Assembly: GCA_964632355.1 (NCBI GenBank)
Contig: CAZWBW010000013.1
Location: 1-40,438, forward strand
Direction of reading: 5' to 3'
Length of the DNA: 40,438 bases
Source: JALOAP01 sp964632355
Lineage (GTDB): Bacteria > Chloroflexota > Dehalococcoidia > Tepidiformales > Tepidiformaceae
Shown here: positions 16,096 through 24,185 of the stretch, in pieces
Layout of the letters: every line of letters begins with the position of its first letter
Position numbering within the stretch: the first letter of the stretch is position 1
The notes under the pieces: model-generated
Database searches by the model: none
What the model was told of the DNA's origin: nothing
What the model saw: the letters and a program-made list of their open reading frames with translations, nothing else
Program-made: the position numbers and the translations under genes

Positions 16096-17130
16096 TCACG
16101 CGGCGAGGGGCGGCACCTCCGTCACGACCTGGTCCTTCCCCGACCGCTTCGCTTCGAGTAGCAGATGGTCCGCGCGGCGAATGAGTTCCTCTGCGCTTTC
16201 GCCATCCAGCCGCGTTGCGCAGCCGATCGACACGCTCGTCGGTGTTGCTTCACGAACTGCCTCTCGCAGCCGCTCCCCGATGCGCGCCGCCTCTTCGAGC
16301 CCCGCGCCCGGCAGCAACACCACGAACTCTTCGCCGCCATACCGCGCGACGTGGTCCCCCGGCCGGAGGTGCGACTGCAGCACCGAAGCCGCTTTCGCCA
16401 GGACGCGGTCACCGAACAGGTGCCCGTGCTGGTCGTTCAACTGCTTGAAGTTGTCGAGGTCCAGCATGAGCACCGAAAACGACGACTCCGGCTTCTGCGT
16501 CAGCCGTTCGAGCCCCGCCAGGAAGGTTCGCCGGTTCGCGATGCCGGTCAGCGGGTCGGTAGCAGCGAGAGCCCGGGCCCGCAATTCGGCGTCCCGCCAC
16601 GCGTCGCCGATCGCGCTCGCGAGCAGCGCCATGAACACGACCATCGCCACCGCAGTGAGCGCGTAGGAATCGAGGAACGCACCGCTCCGCAGCTGGCTCA
16701 TGTACACACTGCCACCGAGCAGGTTCGCGGCCGCCAGCACCGTCAGCGCCGCGAATGCCCGCCCGTGGAACCTCCGCGAATACCCCACCAGCGAATAGAG
16801 GTAGAGCGTCCAGAGCGGCGAGTACGGGTCGTCGAGCGAAAGCCAGGCGAGGGTAATGCACGCCAGGTCCGGGACCGGCTTGTACCGTTCCGCCCACCCA
16901 ATGACCCGTCCACGAACCTGCCACCGCAGCGCGTACCACACGTACACCAGGTGGTACCCCGCGATGAACCACAGTGACGGACCGAGCCACGGTCCCGTCG
17001 CGCCAAAGAGCCCGCTCGCCGCGCCCGCGAGGAAGAACGCTGCCACCCCAACCTGCAGCACCATCGTCTGCAGCTCGAGGCGCCGTCTGATCCGCCCGCT
17101 CCGCGAAAGCGCTGCGTCATCCGGTTCCAT
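16096..17130 (-). CDS. Membrane-bound GGDEF diguanylate cyclase
   Basis: A 344-residue protein that would make cyclic di-GMP. The first 180 residues hold about five to six hydrophobic segments (for example MVLQVGVAAFFLAGAASG and YALTAVAMVVFMALLASA) with short loops and no recognised sensor domain. A linker leads to the catalytic domain: ATDPLTGIANRRTFL, VLMLDLDNFKQLND and RYGGEEFVVLLPG. The active-site GGEEF (265-269) is intact. An RxxD inhibitory site (RPGD, 256-259) precedes it by five residues, so product inhibition is likely. ATG 17130 follows GGGAGAGG, which itself lies in a hairpin. The opposite gene ends one base away at its 3' side. Confidence 0.93.
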   Translation of the reverse strand: MEPDDAALSRSGRIRRRLELQTMVLQVGVAAFFLAGAASGLFGATGPWLGPSLWFIAGYHLVYVWYALRWQVRGRVIGWAERYKPVPDLACITLAWLSLDDPYSPLWTLYLYSLVGYSRRFHGRAFAALTVLAAANLLGGSVYMSQLRSGAFLDSYALTAVAMVVFMALLASAIGDAWRDAELRARALAATDPLTGIANRRTFLAGLERLTQKPESSFSVLMLDLDNFKQLNDQHGHLFGDRVLAKAASVLQSHLRPGDHVARYGGEEFVVLLPGAGLEEAARIGERLREAVREATPTSVSIGCATRLDGESAEELIRRADHLLLEAKRSGKDQVVTEVPPLAA

Positions 17131-17140
17131 CGATTGGTGC

Positions 17141-17158
17141 CTCTCCCTGCTGGGAGAG
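17141..17158 (-). promoter_or_regulatory. Hairpin that would hide the ribosome binding site of the diguanylate cyclase gene
   Basis: On the reverse strand CTCTCCC-AGCA-GGGAGAG forms a perfect 7-bp stem with a 4-base loop. The 3' arm is the Shine-Dalgarno sequence of the GGDEF gene, about ten bases before its ATG. In RNA this would sequester the ribosome binding site. A temperature or protein trigger is possible but not shown. Confidence 0.5.
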
Positions 17159-17211
17159 TCGGCACCCCCCCCGCCGCCACCAGTTGATACTCGGTGACGA
17201 CCCCGCCCGGC

Positions 17212-18564
17212 TTACACCGGGGCGAAACGTGACGTTGCCGCCGAGAGTCGCCCGAGCTCCGTCGCCGGCTCCCGCCCGTCGATGTATTCCTCGATGATCG
17301 CCCGCCACGGGCCTGTCGCACGCAGGTTCGCCATCAGCCCCGCAAGCCCGAAGTTGATGCGTGTCAGGAACACCATGCCTTCCGGCACGTTGCAGTACCG
17401 GTTGATCTGGCCGCCCTGCCCGGTCGTCTGTGTATTGCGCCCGATCATCTCCCCGGCGAGTTCCGGTGTGAACGTCACCTCGGGTTCGAGGATGGGCGCC
17501 CAGTACCAGTGCATATGGTCGTACAGCTCGTCGGTTGTGAACGGCGCCTCTCGTTTCAGGATTCCGATGTCCTCGGTCGCGCGCCGCCACGCCTCACGGT
17601 CGCCCGCGATCAGCGCCCGCAACACCTTCGTGAATCCCGCCACCGCGTCCGCGGAGAACTCGGCCACGCACCCGTAGTCCACGAACGCGATCGTTCCGTC
17701 GTCGAGCAGCAGGTAATTCCCCGGGTGGGGGTCACCGTTGAACAGCCCGTACCGGTAGATGCTCCCGAACGCGAACCGGTAGATGATCTCCCCGATCCGG
17801 TTTCGCGCTGCCTGGTCCATCGAGTACGCCGTCGCGAACGGGCGCCCCTGCACGTACTCCTGCACCAGCACCCGGCTCGTCGAAAGCTCGTGGTACACGC
17901 GCGGCACGCGGATGAACCCGTGCCCTTCGAACAATTCGCCGAACCGCTGCTGCCACGCTGCCTCCCGCCGGTAGTCCAGCTCGTCCCGGATGCCCTGCTT
18001 CAGATCCCGGATAATCGGCCCGGGTTCGAGCCCCCGCGACGCCAGCCCGGCCATCCCGATCAGAAACCCCACGTTCGCCAGGTCGTGCTCGATCGCTTCC
18101 CGCACGCCCGGGTACTGCACCTTCACCGCGACCTTGCGCCCGTCCCGCGTCTCCGCTCGGTGGACTTGCCCGATCGATGCTGCCGCAAACGGCCGCTTCT
18201 CGAACCGCTTGAACAGCCGTTCCGGCCCGCGGCCGAATTCCTGCTCGAACACCTGCCGCACGAGTTCAAACGCCATCGGCGGCGCGTTCGACTGCAGGTT
18301 CGCCAGCTGCGACGTCATCTCCTCCGGCACGGCCCCCGACATCATGGACATAATCTGCCCGAGTTTCATCGCGGCGCCCTTCATCTCGCCCATCGTCCGG
18401 GTCACGTCCTCGGCCGTTCGCATCACGAACTCCTGCTTCCGCGCCTCGCGGTCGCCAAAAGGGAGGTACGTTCGAACCCACCGCACTGCCGCTCGCCCTG
18501 CCAGCCGCGCCGGCGCAACCGACCGCGACAACCGCCGAACGTTTACCGCGTGTTCAACACCCAA
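17212..18564 (-). CDS. ABC1/AarF/UbiB family atypical kinase
   Basis: A 450-residue protein of the ABC1 (UbiB/COQ8) kinase-like family. Defining motifs are present: KxGQ (KLGQ, residues 67-70), the Ala-rich loop FAAASIGQVHRA in place of a Gly-rich loop, the lysine strand VAVKVQYPGV, catalytic NGDPHPGN and metal-binding FVDYGC. Family members support quinone or other isoprenoid-lipid metabolism and have ATPase activity. The exact role here is inferred only at family level. The start is uncertain: TTG at 18564 has GGAG seven bases upstream and gives a sensible N-terminus; later starts would remove part of the first helix. Neighbours give no further clue. Confidence 0.9.
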   Translation of the reverse strand: MGVEHAVNVRRLSRSVAPARLAGRAAVRWVRTYLPFGDREARKQEFVMRTAEDVTRTMGEMKGAAMKLGQIMSMMSGAVPEEMTSQLANLQSNAPPMAFELVRQVFEQEFGRGPERLFKRFEKRPFAAASIGQVHRAETRDGRKVAVKVQYPGVREAIEHDLANVGFLIGMAGLASRGLEPGPIIRDLKQGIRDELDYRREAAWQQRFGELFEGHGFIRVPRVYHELSTSRVLVQEYVQGRPFATAYSMDQAARNRIGEIIYRFAFGSIYRYGLFNGDPHPGNYLLLDDGTIAFVDYGCVAEFSADAVAGFTKVLRALIAGDREAWRRATEDIGILKREAPFTTDELYDHMHWYWAPILEPEVTFTPELAGEMIGRNTQTTGQGGQINRYCNVPEGMVFLTRINFGLAGLMANLRATGPWRAIIEEYIDGREPATELGRLSAATSRFAPV

Positions 18565-18746
18565 TGCGAGACTCCGGTCACGTGATACTCGCCAGTCTGC
18601 CCGGCACCTGCCTCAGCTTCATCCTGCTGTTCGAACCCGAGGTGAACAGGACATAAAGCCGAGCCGGCATTGCAGGGCCATCTATAGAGAATGCTCCCGG
18701 ATAGCGATACGGTAGACATGAGACATAAGGGAAGCATGCCGATTCA

Positions 18747-18944
18747 ATGAGTGGAATTTTCTACGACCCGGGCAGTCGCCGCCTCCGCCGTGTCCGCGGC
18801 AAGCCCGACCCCGATTGGACCTTCGTCACCCACAACCTCCAGGCCGGGAGCCATCACTGCCGCCGCATCCTCCGCGAGTCGGTGCCGCCCGAGGAACTGG
18901 TTACCATCGATTGGCGCATCGAGGACGACCGCCAGTCGGCCTAA
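18747..18944 (+). CDS. Small hypothetical protein, 65 residues
   Basis: Not recognised. The product is hydrophilic, rich in Arg and Asp (GSRRLRRVRGKPDPDW, then ESVPPEELVTIDWRIEDDR), with no membrane segment or signal peptide. Codon use is GC3-rich like the neighbours, which favours a real gene. The ATG overlaps the TGA of a possible ten-codon leader frame starting at 18718. It ends 26 bases before the NadD-like gene on the same strand. Confidence 0.5.
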   Translation: MSGIFYDPGSRRLRRVRGKPDPDWTFVTHNLQAGSHHCRRILRESVPPEELVTIDWRIEDDRQSA

Positions 18945-18958
18945 CGCCAGTCCCCGCC

Positions 18959-18964
18959 TACAAT
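18959..18964 (+). promoter_or_regulatory. TANNNT -10 box (TACAAT), six bases before the NadD-like start
   Basis: TACAAT lies exactly six bases before the ATG at 18971, with no Shine-Dalgarno sequence between. This fits a leaderless transcript. It falls just after the small upstream gene, so the NadD-like gene can have its own promoter. Confidence 0.55.
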
Positions 18965-18970
18965 TTCCCC

Positions 18971-19684
18971 ATGCAGCTTGAGGCTATCGCCCGGCAGCTC
19001 GACGCGCTCGACCGCGCGCCCGGTCCCGGCGTCGTGCGCTTCGACGATGGTCCCCGCTTCCGTTCGCGCGTCGCGGTGCTTCCGTCGGCCTTCAATCCGC
19101 CGACCGCCGCACACGCGGGCTTGCTCGAACTGGCGGCGGACCTCGCTGGCATCAGCTCTACCGCAGCGCTGCTTTCTACCCGCAACGTCGACAAGGGTGT
19201 TTTCGGCGCCTCGCTCGCCGACCGCATCGGCATGTTGCTGGCTGCCCGCGAAGCCGACCCCGCTCTCGCCGTGCTGGCGAGCAACGCCGCCCGCATCGCG
19301 GACCAGGCCGCAGCGCTCCGGCAGGAGTGGCCCGGCATCGGCTTCGACTTCGTCGTCGGCTACGACACGCTCGTGCGCCTCTTCGAACCCCGGTACTACG
19401 ACGACATGGACGCTGCTCTGCGCGGGTTCTTCGCCGAACACCGCGTCATTGCCGCGAACCGTGCCAGCGTCACCACCGAAGACGTGATCGCGTATCTCGA
19501 ACAGCCGCAGGTTCGCCCCTACCGCGACCGCATCGTGGTGCTCGAACTCGACGAAGCCCGCGCGGCACTCTCCTCGACCGCCGTACGCAACGGCGAACCG
19601 CACCCGATCGACCCGGTCATACCCCCGGTCGCCCGCTACATCGCCGAACGCGGCCTCTACCGCTCCGAAAGCCCCGCTCGCTAG
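18971..19684 (+). CDS. NadD-like nucleotidyltransferase
   Basis: A 237-residue cytidylyltransferase-fold protein resembling nicotinate (mono)nucleotide adenylyltransferase. The nucleotide-binding signature appears as VLPSAFNPPTAAHAGLLELA, where the usual FxPxHxGH is modified to PPTAAH. The C-terminal ISSTxIR motif appears as LSSTAVRNG. FVVGYDTLVRLFEPRYY matches the GxD region of the family. The altered first signature suggests a divergent member, so the NAD role is likely but not certain, and this may not be the main nadD of the cell. The last bases overlap the 3' end of the convergent CoA-transferase gene by four bases. Confidence 0.8.
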   Translation: MQLEAIARQLDALDRAPGPGVVRFDDGPRFRSRVAVLPSAFNPPTAAHAGLLELAADLAGISSTAALLSTRNVDKGVFGASLADRIGMLLAAREADPALAVLASNAARIADQAAALRQEWPGIGFDFVVGYDTLVRLFEPRYYDDMDAALRGFFAEHRVIAANRASVTTEDVIAYLEQPQVRPYRDRIVVLELDEARAALSSTAVRNGEPHPIDPVIPPVARYIAERGLYRSESPAR

Positions 19685-20913
19685 TCCAGGATCACCGAGA
19701 GGTCCGGTCCGCCCTTCGTCGCGATCACGCCGCGCGCTTCGAGCTCCGCAACCTCCTCGTCCGACATCCCGAGGAACTCCTCGAGCACGTCGCGGGTGTG
19801 CTGGCCGAAGCTGGGCGGCGGCCCTTTGATGCCGCTCTCACTCCGCGACATCTTCAGCGGGGTATTCGCGATGCGAATCGTCCCCGCCTCCGGGTGTGTC
19901 ACGTCCTGCAGCATCCCGCGCGCCTGGATCTGCGGATCCTCGGCCGCCTGCGCGATGGTGTTCACCGGCCCACACGGGATTCCCGCCGCGAGCATGTCTT
20001 CGAGCCACTCCGCCGTCGTCCTCTGTGCGAACGCCCGCGCGAGGATCGGCTCGAGTTCCGAGTGCAGCCGCGTTCGCTTCGGACTCGTGTTGAACCGCTC
20101 GTCGTCGATGAGCTCCGGCAGCCCGAGAATCCCGCACAGGAGCGCCCACTGGTTCTCTTCCCCGAACCCCAGCGCCACCACGATATGTCCGTCGGCTGTG
20201 GGGAACGCCTGGAACGGCGTCGCCGCGGGATGCCGCGTCCCCAGCGGCTCCGGCGCCTTCCCGGTTACGAAGTACCGCATGAACGCGTTCTCGAGCACGC
20301 TAACCTGGCAATCGAGCATGCTCACGTCGATGTGCTGGCCCTTACCGCTCCGTTCCCGCTCGTGGAGCGCTGCCAGCACCCCGACCGCCGTATACAGCCC
20401 CGCGGCGACGTCGCCATACGAAACCCCCGGTCGAATCGGTGGCCCGCCGGGTTCGCCGGTGATGGACATCACGCCCGCCATGCCCTGCACGATGATGTCC
20501 AGGGCAGGCCGGTCGCGGTACGGACCCGTCTGCCCGAACCCCGAGGTACTCGCATAGATCAGCCGCGGGTTGCGGGCTGCGAGCGTCTCGTAGTCCAGGC
20601 CGAGCTTCTCCATCGTCCCGGGCGTGAAGTTCTCCATCACCACATCGACGCGCTCTGCGAGCCGCCGGAACAGCTCGCGCCCGTCCTCCGTCCGCAGGTC
20701 GATGACGACCGAGCGCTTGCCGCGGTTCACGCTGAAGAAATACCCGCTCCAGCCGTTCTGGTACGGCCCGGTCGTTCGGCTGATGTCGCCCCATGGCGGC
20801 CGTTCCACCTTGATGACGTCGGCCCCGAGGTCGCCCAGGATCATCGACGCATACGGCCCCGAGAGAATCCACGTGCAGTCCAGGATCGTGATGTCTTCGA
20901 GCGGTCGGCTCAT
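19681..20913 (-). CDS. CaiB/BaiF family CoA-transferase
   Basis: A 410-residue complete family III CoA-transferase. ITILDCTWILSGPYASMI and GDLGADVIKVERP form the CoA-binding start. VNRGKRSVVIDLR, MENFTPGTMEKLG and SGFGQTGPYRDRPALD follow. PGVSYGDVAAGLY contains the probable nucleophilic Asp, and FGQHTRDVLEEFLGMSDEEV is the usual C-terminal stretch. The ATG at 20913 has only a weak GGGGGT upstream. It stands alone between the NadD-like gene and a response regulator, unlike the operon copies at the left edge. The acceptor acid is unknown. Confidence 0.93.
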   Translation of the reverse strand: MSRPLEDITILDCTWILSGPYASMILGDLGADVIKVERPPWGDISRTTGPYQNGWSGYFFSVNRGKRSVVIDLRTEDGRELFRRLAERVDVVMENFTPGTMEKLGLDYETLAARNPRLIYASTSGFGQTGPYRDRPALDIIVQGMAGVMSITGEPGGPPIRPGVSYGDVAAGLYTAVGVLAALHERERSGKGQHIDVSMLDCQVSVLENAFMRYFVTGKAPEPLGTRHPAATPFQAFPTADGHIVVALGFGEENQWALLCGILGLPELIDDERFNTSPKRTRLHSELEPILARAFAQRTTAEWLEDMLAAGIPCGPVNTIAQAAEDPQIQARGMLQDVTHPEAGTIRIANTPLKMSRSESGIKGPPPSFGQHTRDVLEEFLGMSDEEVAELEARGVIATKGGPDLSVILD

Positions 20914-21114
20914 CGCGTAACCCCCGGTCTCGAACGATACCGAACTCCTCGGATACGCGCTGGTTCACTTTCCTCCCCGAAATCTTGTCCCTCGATAAAC
21001 CGCCGAGGCCCCAGAAATCACGTCCGCATAGCGCTGTTACGGAACTGCGAGATTGCAAGACCGAAACGCCAGAGCACTGACAGGAGCATGGCGTAGCATT
21101 GCGGGAGCGCCCGG

Positions 21115-21167
21115 GCCCCCTCCGTTGCCTTAGGGGGCAGAGAGTTTCGTGTATCGCCTAACCCCCT
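21115..21167 (+). promoter_or_regulatory. Competing GC hairpins in the leader of the response-regulator gene
   Basis: GCCCCCT (21115-21121) pairs perfectly with AGGGGGC (21132-21138). The same AGGGGG can instead pair with CCCCCT at 21162-21167, so the two hairpins exclude each other. The rest of the 284-base gap from 20914 to 21197 shows no gene and no riboswitch I recognise. The role is speculative. Confidence 0.35.
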
Positions 21168-21197
21168 CTGGGCCACCACGTCATCAAGGGAGTCGGA

Positions 21198-21914
21198 ATG
21201 GATTCAAAGCCCCTCGTCCTTGCTGTCGACGATGAACCAAGTGTCCTGCGACTCGTTGAACTCGAACTCATGGTCCAGGGCTTCCAAGTAATCGCCGCTC
21301 GTGACGGAGAGGAGGCCCTCCAGCTCATCGACGAACAACACCCCGATGTCGCCGTCGTCGACGTCGTTATGCCACGCATGTCGGGCCTCGAACTCATGAG
21401 CCACCTGAAGGATCGGCTCGGCATCCCCGTCATCCTCCTCACCGCCAAGACCAGCGCACAGGATAAGGTGCGGGGACTCGAGATGGGCGCCGACGACTAC
21501 ATCGAAAAGCCCTTCGTCCCCGAGGACCTCTCCGACCGCGTGCAGTCCGTTCTTCGACGGGCGCGCACTGGCCAGGTCACCGACACCGTCCGGGCGTTCG
21601 GCATCGAAATCGACCTGAAGCGCCGTCTCGTCAGCCGCGACGGCAACCTCGTTCCGCTGTCGCGAACCGAGTGGATGCTTCTCCAGCACCTCGCATCGCA
21701 GCCCGGCCGGTTTATCCCCAGCCGCGAAATTCTCGCCACCGTCTGGGGCCCCGATTATGAGGACGATGTCCAGTTCCTCCGGGCCTGGATCTCTCGCCTC
21801 ATCGACAAGATCGAGCCCGACCCGGCCAATCCGCGCCTCATCCAGGGCACCGGCGAGGCGTACGTGCTCAATGCCGTTGCGGGCACCATCGAACCCGCGG
21901 GTGCCCCCTCGTGA
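21198..21914 (+). CDS. OmpR/PhoB-type response regulator (orphan)
   Basis: A 238-residue two-domain regulator. The receiver domain (1-120) has acidic residues D11 and D12, phosphoacceptor D55 in VAVVDVVMPRMSG, T82 and K104 in IEKPF. The C-terminal winged helix (about 128-228) contains LSRTEWMLLQHLASQPGRFI and GPDYEDDVQFLRAWISRLI. The recognition helix region differs somewhat from the usual VDVHI-LR-K pattern. The ATG at 21198 follows AAGGGAG. No sensor kinase is adjacent, so its partner is elsewhere. A proline-rich frame starts within its stop codon (GTGA). Confidence 0.94.
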   Translation: MDSKPLVLAVDDEPSVLRLVELELMVQGFQVIAARDGEEALQLIDEQHPDVAVVDVVMPRMSGLELMSHLKDRLGIPVILLTAKTSAQDKVRGLEMGADDYIEKPFVPEDLSDRVQSVLRRARTGQVTDTVRAFGIEIDLKRRLVSRDGNLVPLSRTEWMLLQHLASQPGRFIPSREILATVWGPDYEDDVQFLRAWISRLIDKIEPDPANPRLIQGTGEAYVLNAVAGTIEPAGAPS

Positions 21915-22144
21915 CTGTCGACTCACCGGCGGCTGGTTTCGCGTGGGTGGCCACGCTCCCGCCCACCGAACCGGATCCCATCCCGCCGTCGGAGCCGCCC
22001 CCGGTGCCACCCGCACCGCCAGGCCCGACCCAGCCGCCCGGCGAGCCACAGCCGATGCCGCCCACCATCCCCGAACCGGGGCCGCCGACGACTGAGCCGC
22101 CTATCCAACCGGAGACTCCGACCCTACCGCAGGAGCCGCGCTGA
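21911..22144 (+). CDS. Proline-rich small protein, possibly translated with the response regulator
   Basis: A 77-residue frame starting GTG inside the regulator's stop codon (GTGA). After about 16 ordinary residues it is almost all Pro, Glu and Thr (for example TEPDPIPPSEPPPVPPAPP), with no Cys and no membrane segment. It is not recognised. Such composition could be a disordered linker or surface segment, or an accident of CCG-rich DNA. The stop codon lies 21 bases inside the 3' end of the convergent glycosyltransferase. Confidence 0.4.
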   Translation: MTVDSPAAGFAWVATLPPTEPDPIPPSEPPPVPPAPPGPTQPPGEPQPMPPTIPEPGPPTTEPPIQPETPTLPQEPR

Positions 22145-23032
22145 GGCCCGGCTCCTCGTTCGATCCCGGCCGAGGGCCCGACGCGCGGTCAGCGAAGCCG
22201 CGTGCAGCCCCAGCCGCCCCAGGATCCCGGCGCCAGTCACCACATCGAGCAGCGGCCCACCGCGCATATGCTTCCGGTAGTACCGCCACATACCACGGTG
22301 GTGCGCCACCATCGCGCGGTACGCCGCATGCCGGGAACTCCCGCCAATTCGATGGCGCGTGCGCGCGAACGGCAGGTACACCACCCTCAGCCCCGCGTCG
22401 TGCACCCGCCGGCAGAAGTCCACATCCTCGATTGAAAAGAAGTACTCCTCGTCGAACATCCCCGCACGTTCGATCGCCCGCCGATGGATCAACATCGCCG
22501 CTCCCGATACCCAGTCCACATCCCGGGGCTCGTCGTGCTCCCAGTCGCTCAGCAGGTACTCGCGGGACCACCGGTTCGACGGCAGCAGCTTCGTGGCCAG
22601 CGAATGACGGTTGAACAACGCCGTCTTGTGGCTCGGGAACGCACGGCACGACAGCTGTAGCGACCCGTCCGGGTTTTCGATGCCGAGCCCCGCGACGCCG
22701 GCGTCTTCGTGTTCGTCGAGCCAGGTCGCTGCCTTCTCCAGGTTCGCGTCGAGCAACTCCGAGTCCGGGTTCAGGAGGAGCACCGCACCGCAGTCATCCA
22801 GCGCGCGGATGCCGGCGTTCACGCCGGCCGCGAAGCCCAGGTTCCGGGGGTTCGCCACCAGCCGCACCGGCGGGAACGCCTGCGCGATGGCCTCGATCGT
22901 CTCGTCCCCCGAAGCGTTGTCCACCACGACGGTGGTCTCCAGCAGGTGCGGCAAGTTCGCTTCGAACGAACGCAGGCACCTGAGCGCCAACTCCCGGCAG
23001 CGGTACGTGACGATGACGATCCCTACCTGCAT
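22124..23032 (-). CDS. Glycosyltransferase family 2 (rhamnosyltransferase-like)
   Basis: A 302-residue GT-A enzyme. VGIVIVTYRCRELALRCLRS opens the fold. VVVDNASGDET and ANPRNLGFAAGVNAGI bind the nucleotide, LLLNPDSEL is the DxD-like metal site, and DWVSGAAMLIHRRAIERAG with FDEEYFFSIEDVDFCRRV is the acceptor region typical of WbbL-type rhamnosyltransferases. It probably uses dTDP- or UDP-sugars to build a surface polysaccharide. The start is ATG 23032, ten bases inside the upstream glycosyltransferase gene; earlier in-frame sequence reads as non-homologous. A C-terminal Arg-rich tail may contact the membrane. It forms an operon with the GT4 gene and is divergent from rmlA-rmlB. Confidence 0.92.
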   Translation of the reverse strand: MQVGIVIVTYRCRELALRCLRSFEANLPHLLETTVVVDNASGDETIEAIAQAFPPVRLVANPRNLGFAAGVNAGIRALDDCGAVLLLNPDSELLDANLEKAATWLDEHEDAGVAGLGIENPDGSLQLSCRAFPSHKTALFNRHSLATKLLPSNRWSREYLLSDWEHDEPRDVDWVSGAAMLIHRRAIERAGMFDEEYFFSIEDVDFCRRVHDAGLRVVYLPFARTRHRIGGSSRHAAYRAMVAHHRGMWRYYRKHMRGGPLLDVVTGAGILGRLGLHAASLTARRALGRDRTRSRASARLLR

Positions 23033-24126
23033 CCCACCACCTCCCGGTACACCTCGACCGTTTCGCTGGCGGCGCGCTCCCACGAGTAGGCGCGCTCCAC
23101 CGCGTGGCCCCGCTGCCGCCACTCCTCCCGCCAGCCCGCGTCCCGGGCGAGCCGCTCGGCCGCATCCGCGATTGCCCGCGGGTCCCGCAGCGGCACGAAG
23201 ATCGCGCCGCCCTCCAGCACCTCGGACATCGCCGGCGCATTCGCCACAATCGCGGGCGTGCCACACGCCATCGCCTCCAGCGGCGGCAGGCCGAACCCCT
23301 CGTATAGGGACGGAAACACCAGCGCGAGCGCTCCCGTGTACAGGGCCGCCAGTTCGCTGTCCGGCACATACCCGGCGAACCGCACGTCCTCGGCGACTCC
23401 CAGCCGGCCTGCTTCCCGCCGCAGCGCCCTTGAGAGCGGACCTTCGTTGCCGGCGAGCACCAGCTGCATCCGCACGCCCCGCTCCCGAAGCACGGCGAGC
23501 GCCCGCACGGCGTCGACCGCGCGTTTGCCCGGCTCCGCGGTGCCGACGCACAGCAGGTACCCCGGCTCGACCTTGAGCCGTGCGCACAGCGCCGCGACCG
23601 CATCCTCCGCCGCCGGCGCCAGGTCATAGCGCGCTGCCTCCGGCACCACCCGTATCCGCTCGCTCGGGTACCGCAGGTATCGCACCACATCGCTCGCCAC
23701 AGCACCCGAAGGCACGATGACCCGGTCGGCCCGTCGCGCCATCTGTGCAAGCGACCGGTAGTACCAGCGCCGGTCCGCCCGGTACCGCTTCGGAAGCCGG
23801 TAGAACGTCAGGTCGTGCACCGTCACGACGCGCCCCACCTCCGCTCGGAGCGGCAGGCTGAAGTGCGCGCCGTGGTACACGTCGATGTCCGAAACCAGCC
23901 GCGGCAGGCGAACCTGCTCCCAAAGGCTCCGGACCAGCGGCCCCCGCCGAGGCGACAGTACCGTCTGCGCCTCCCTGCCGGTCACCTCTACGGGTGTTGT
24001 CACCGTCAGGTCGACGTCGTCTCGTTTCGCGAGCGCCCGCGCCAGTTCGATCGTGTAGATGCCTGCTCCCGCCGGCTGCCTGGGAACCGCGCTCGCGTTG
24101 AGCAACACCCGTATGCGACCTGCCAT
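23023..24126 (-). CDS. Glycosyltransferase family 4 (GT-B)
   Basis: A 367-residue GT-B glycosyltransferase. The acceptor half has RIRVLLNASAVPRQPAGAGI and VYHGAHFSLPL, and VVTVHDLTFYRLPKRY is typical of mannosyl/rhamnosyl-type GT4 enzymes. The donor half has GYLLCVGTAEPGKR and the E-x7-E motif in PSLYEGFGLPPLEAMACG. ATG 24126 is preceded by TACCAT nine bases upstream and no Shine-Dalgarno sequence. It is coupled to the GT2 gene and shares a short intergenic region with divergent rmlA, so all four genes probably serve one surface glycan. Confidence 0.93.
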   Translation of the reverse strand: MAGRIRVLLNASAVPRQPAGAGIYTIELARALAKRDDVDLTVTTPVEVTGREAQTVLSPRRGPLVRSLWEQVRLPRLVSDIDVYHGAHFSLPLRAEVGRVVTVHDLTFYRLPKRYRADRRWYYRSLAQMARRADRVIVPSGAVASDVVRYLRYPSERIRVVPEAARYDLAPAAEDAVAALCARLKVEPGYLLCVGTAEPGKRAVDAVRALAVLRERGVRMQLVLAGNEGPLSRALRREAGRLGVAEDVRFAGYVPDSELAALYTGALALVFPSLYEGFGLPPLEAMACGTPAIVANAPAMSEVLEGGAIFVPLRDPRAIADAAERLARDAGWREEWRQRGHAVERAYSWERAASETVEVYREVVGCR

Positions 24127-24135
24127 GGTGGCGGC

Positions 24136-24141
24136 ATGGTA
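24136..24141 (-). promoter_or_regulatory. TANNNT -10 box (TACCAT) before the GT4 start
   Basis: On the reverse strand TACCAT ends nine bases before the ATG at 24126, with no ribosome binding site between. It suggests a leaderless or very short leader transcript. Confidence 0.4.
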
Positions 24142-24171
24142 CGTGTCGAATTACGAATGCGGTAGCATCGC

Positions 24172-24177
24172 TATAAT
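24172..24177 (+). promoter_or_regulatory. Perfect TATAAT -10 box before rmlA
   Basis: TATAAT ends eight bases before the ATG at 24186, so transcription would start within a few bases of the codon. There is no Shine-Dalgarno sequence. It is the best -10 match in the window; only a poor -35 (TTACGA) is visible. Confidence 0.65.
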
Positions 24178-24185
24178 CGCCGGCT

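Noticed and set aside
18620..18660. tRNA-like TTCGAACC sequence and hairpin upstream of the small gene at 18747
   Set aside because: No acceptor stem, anticodon arm or D-arm can be fitted around the T-loop-like string on either strand.
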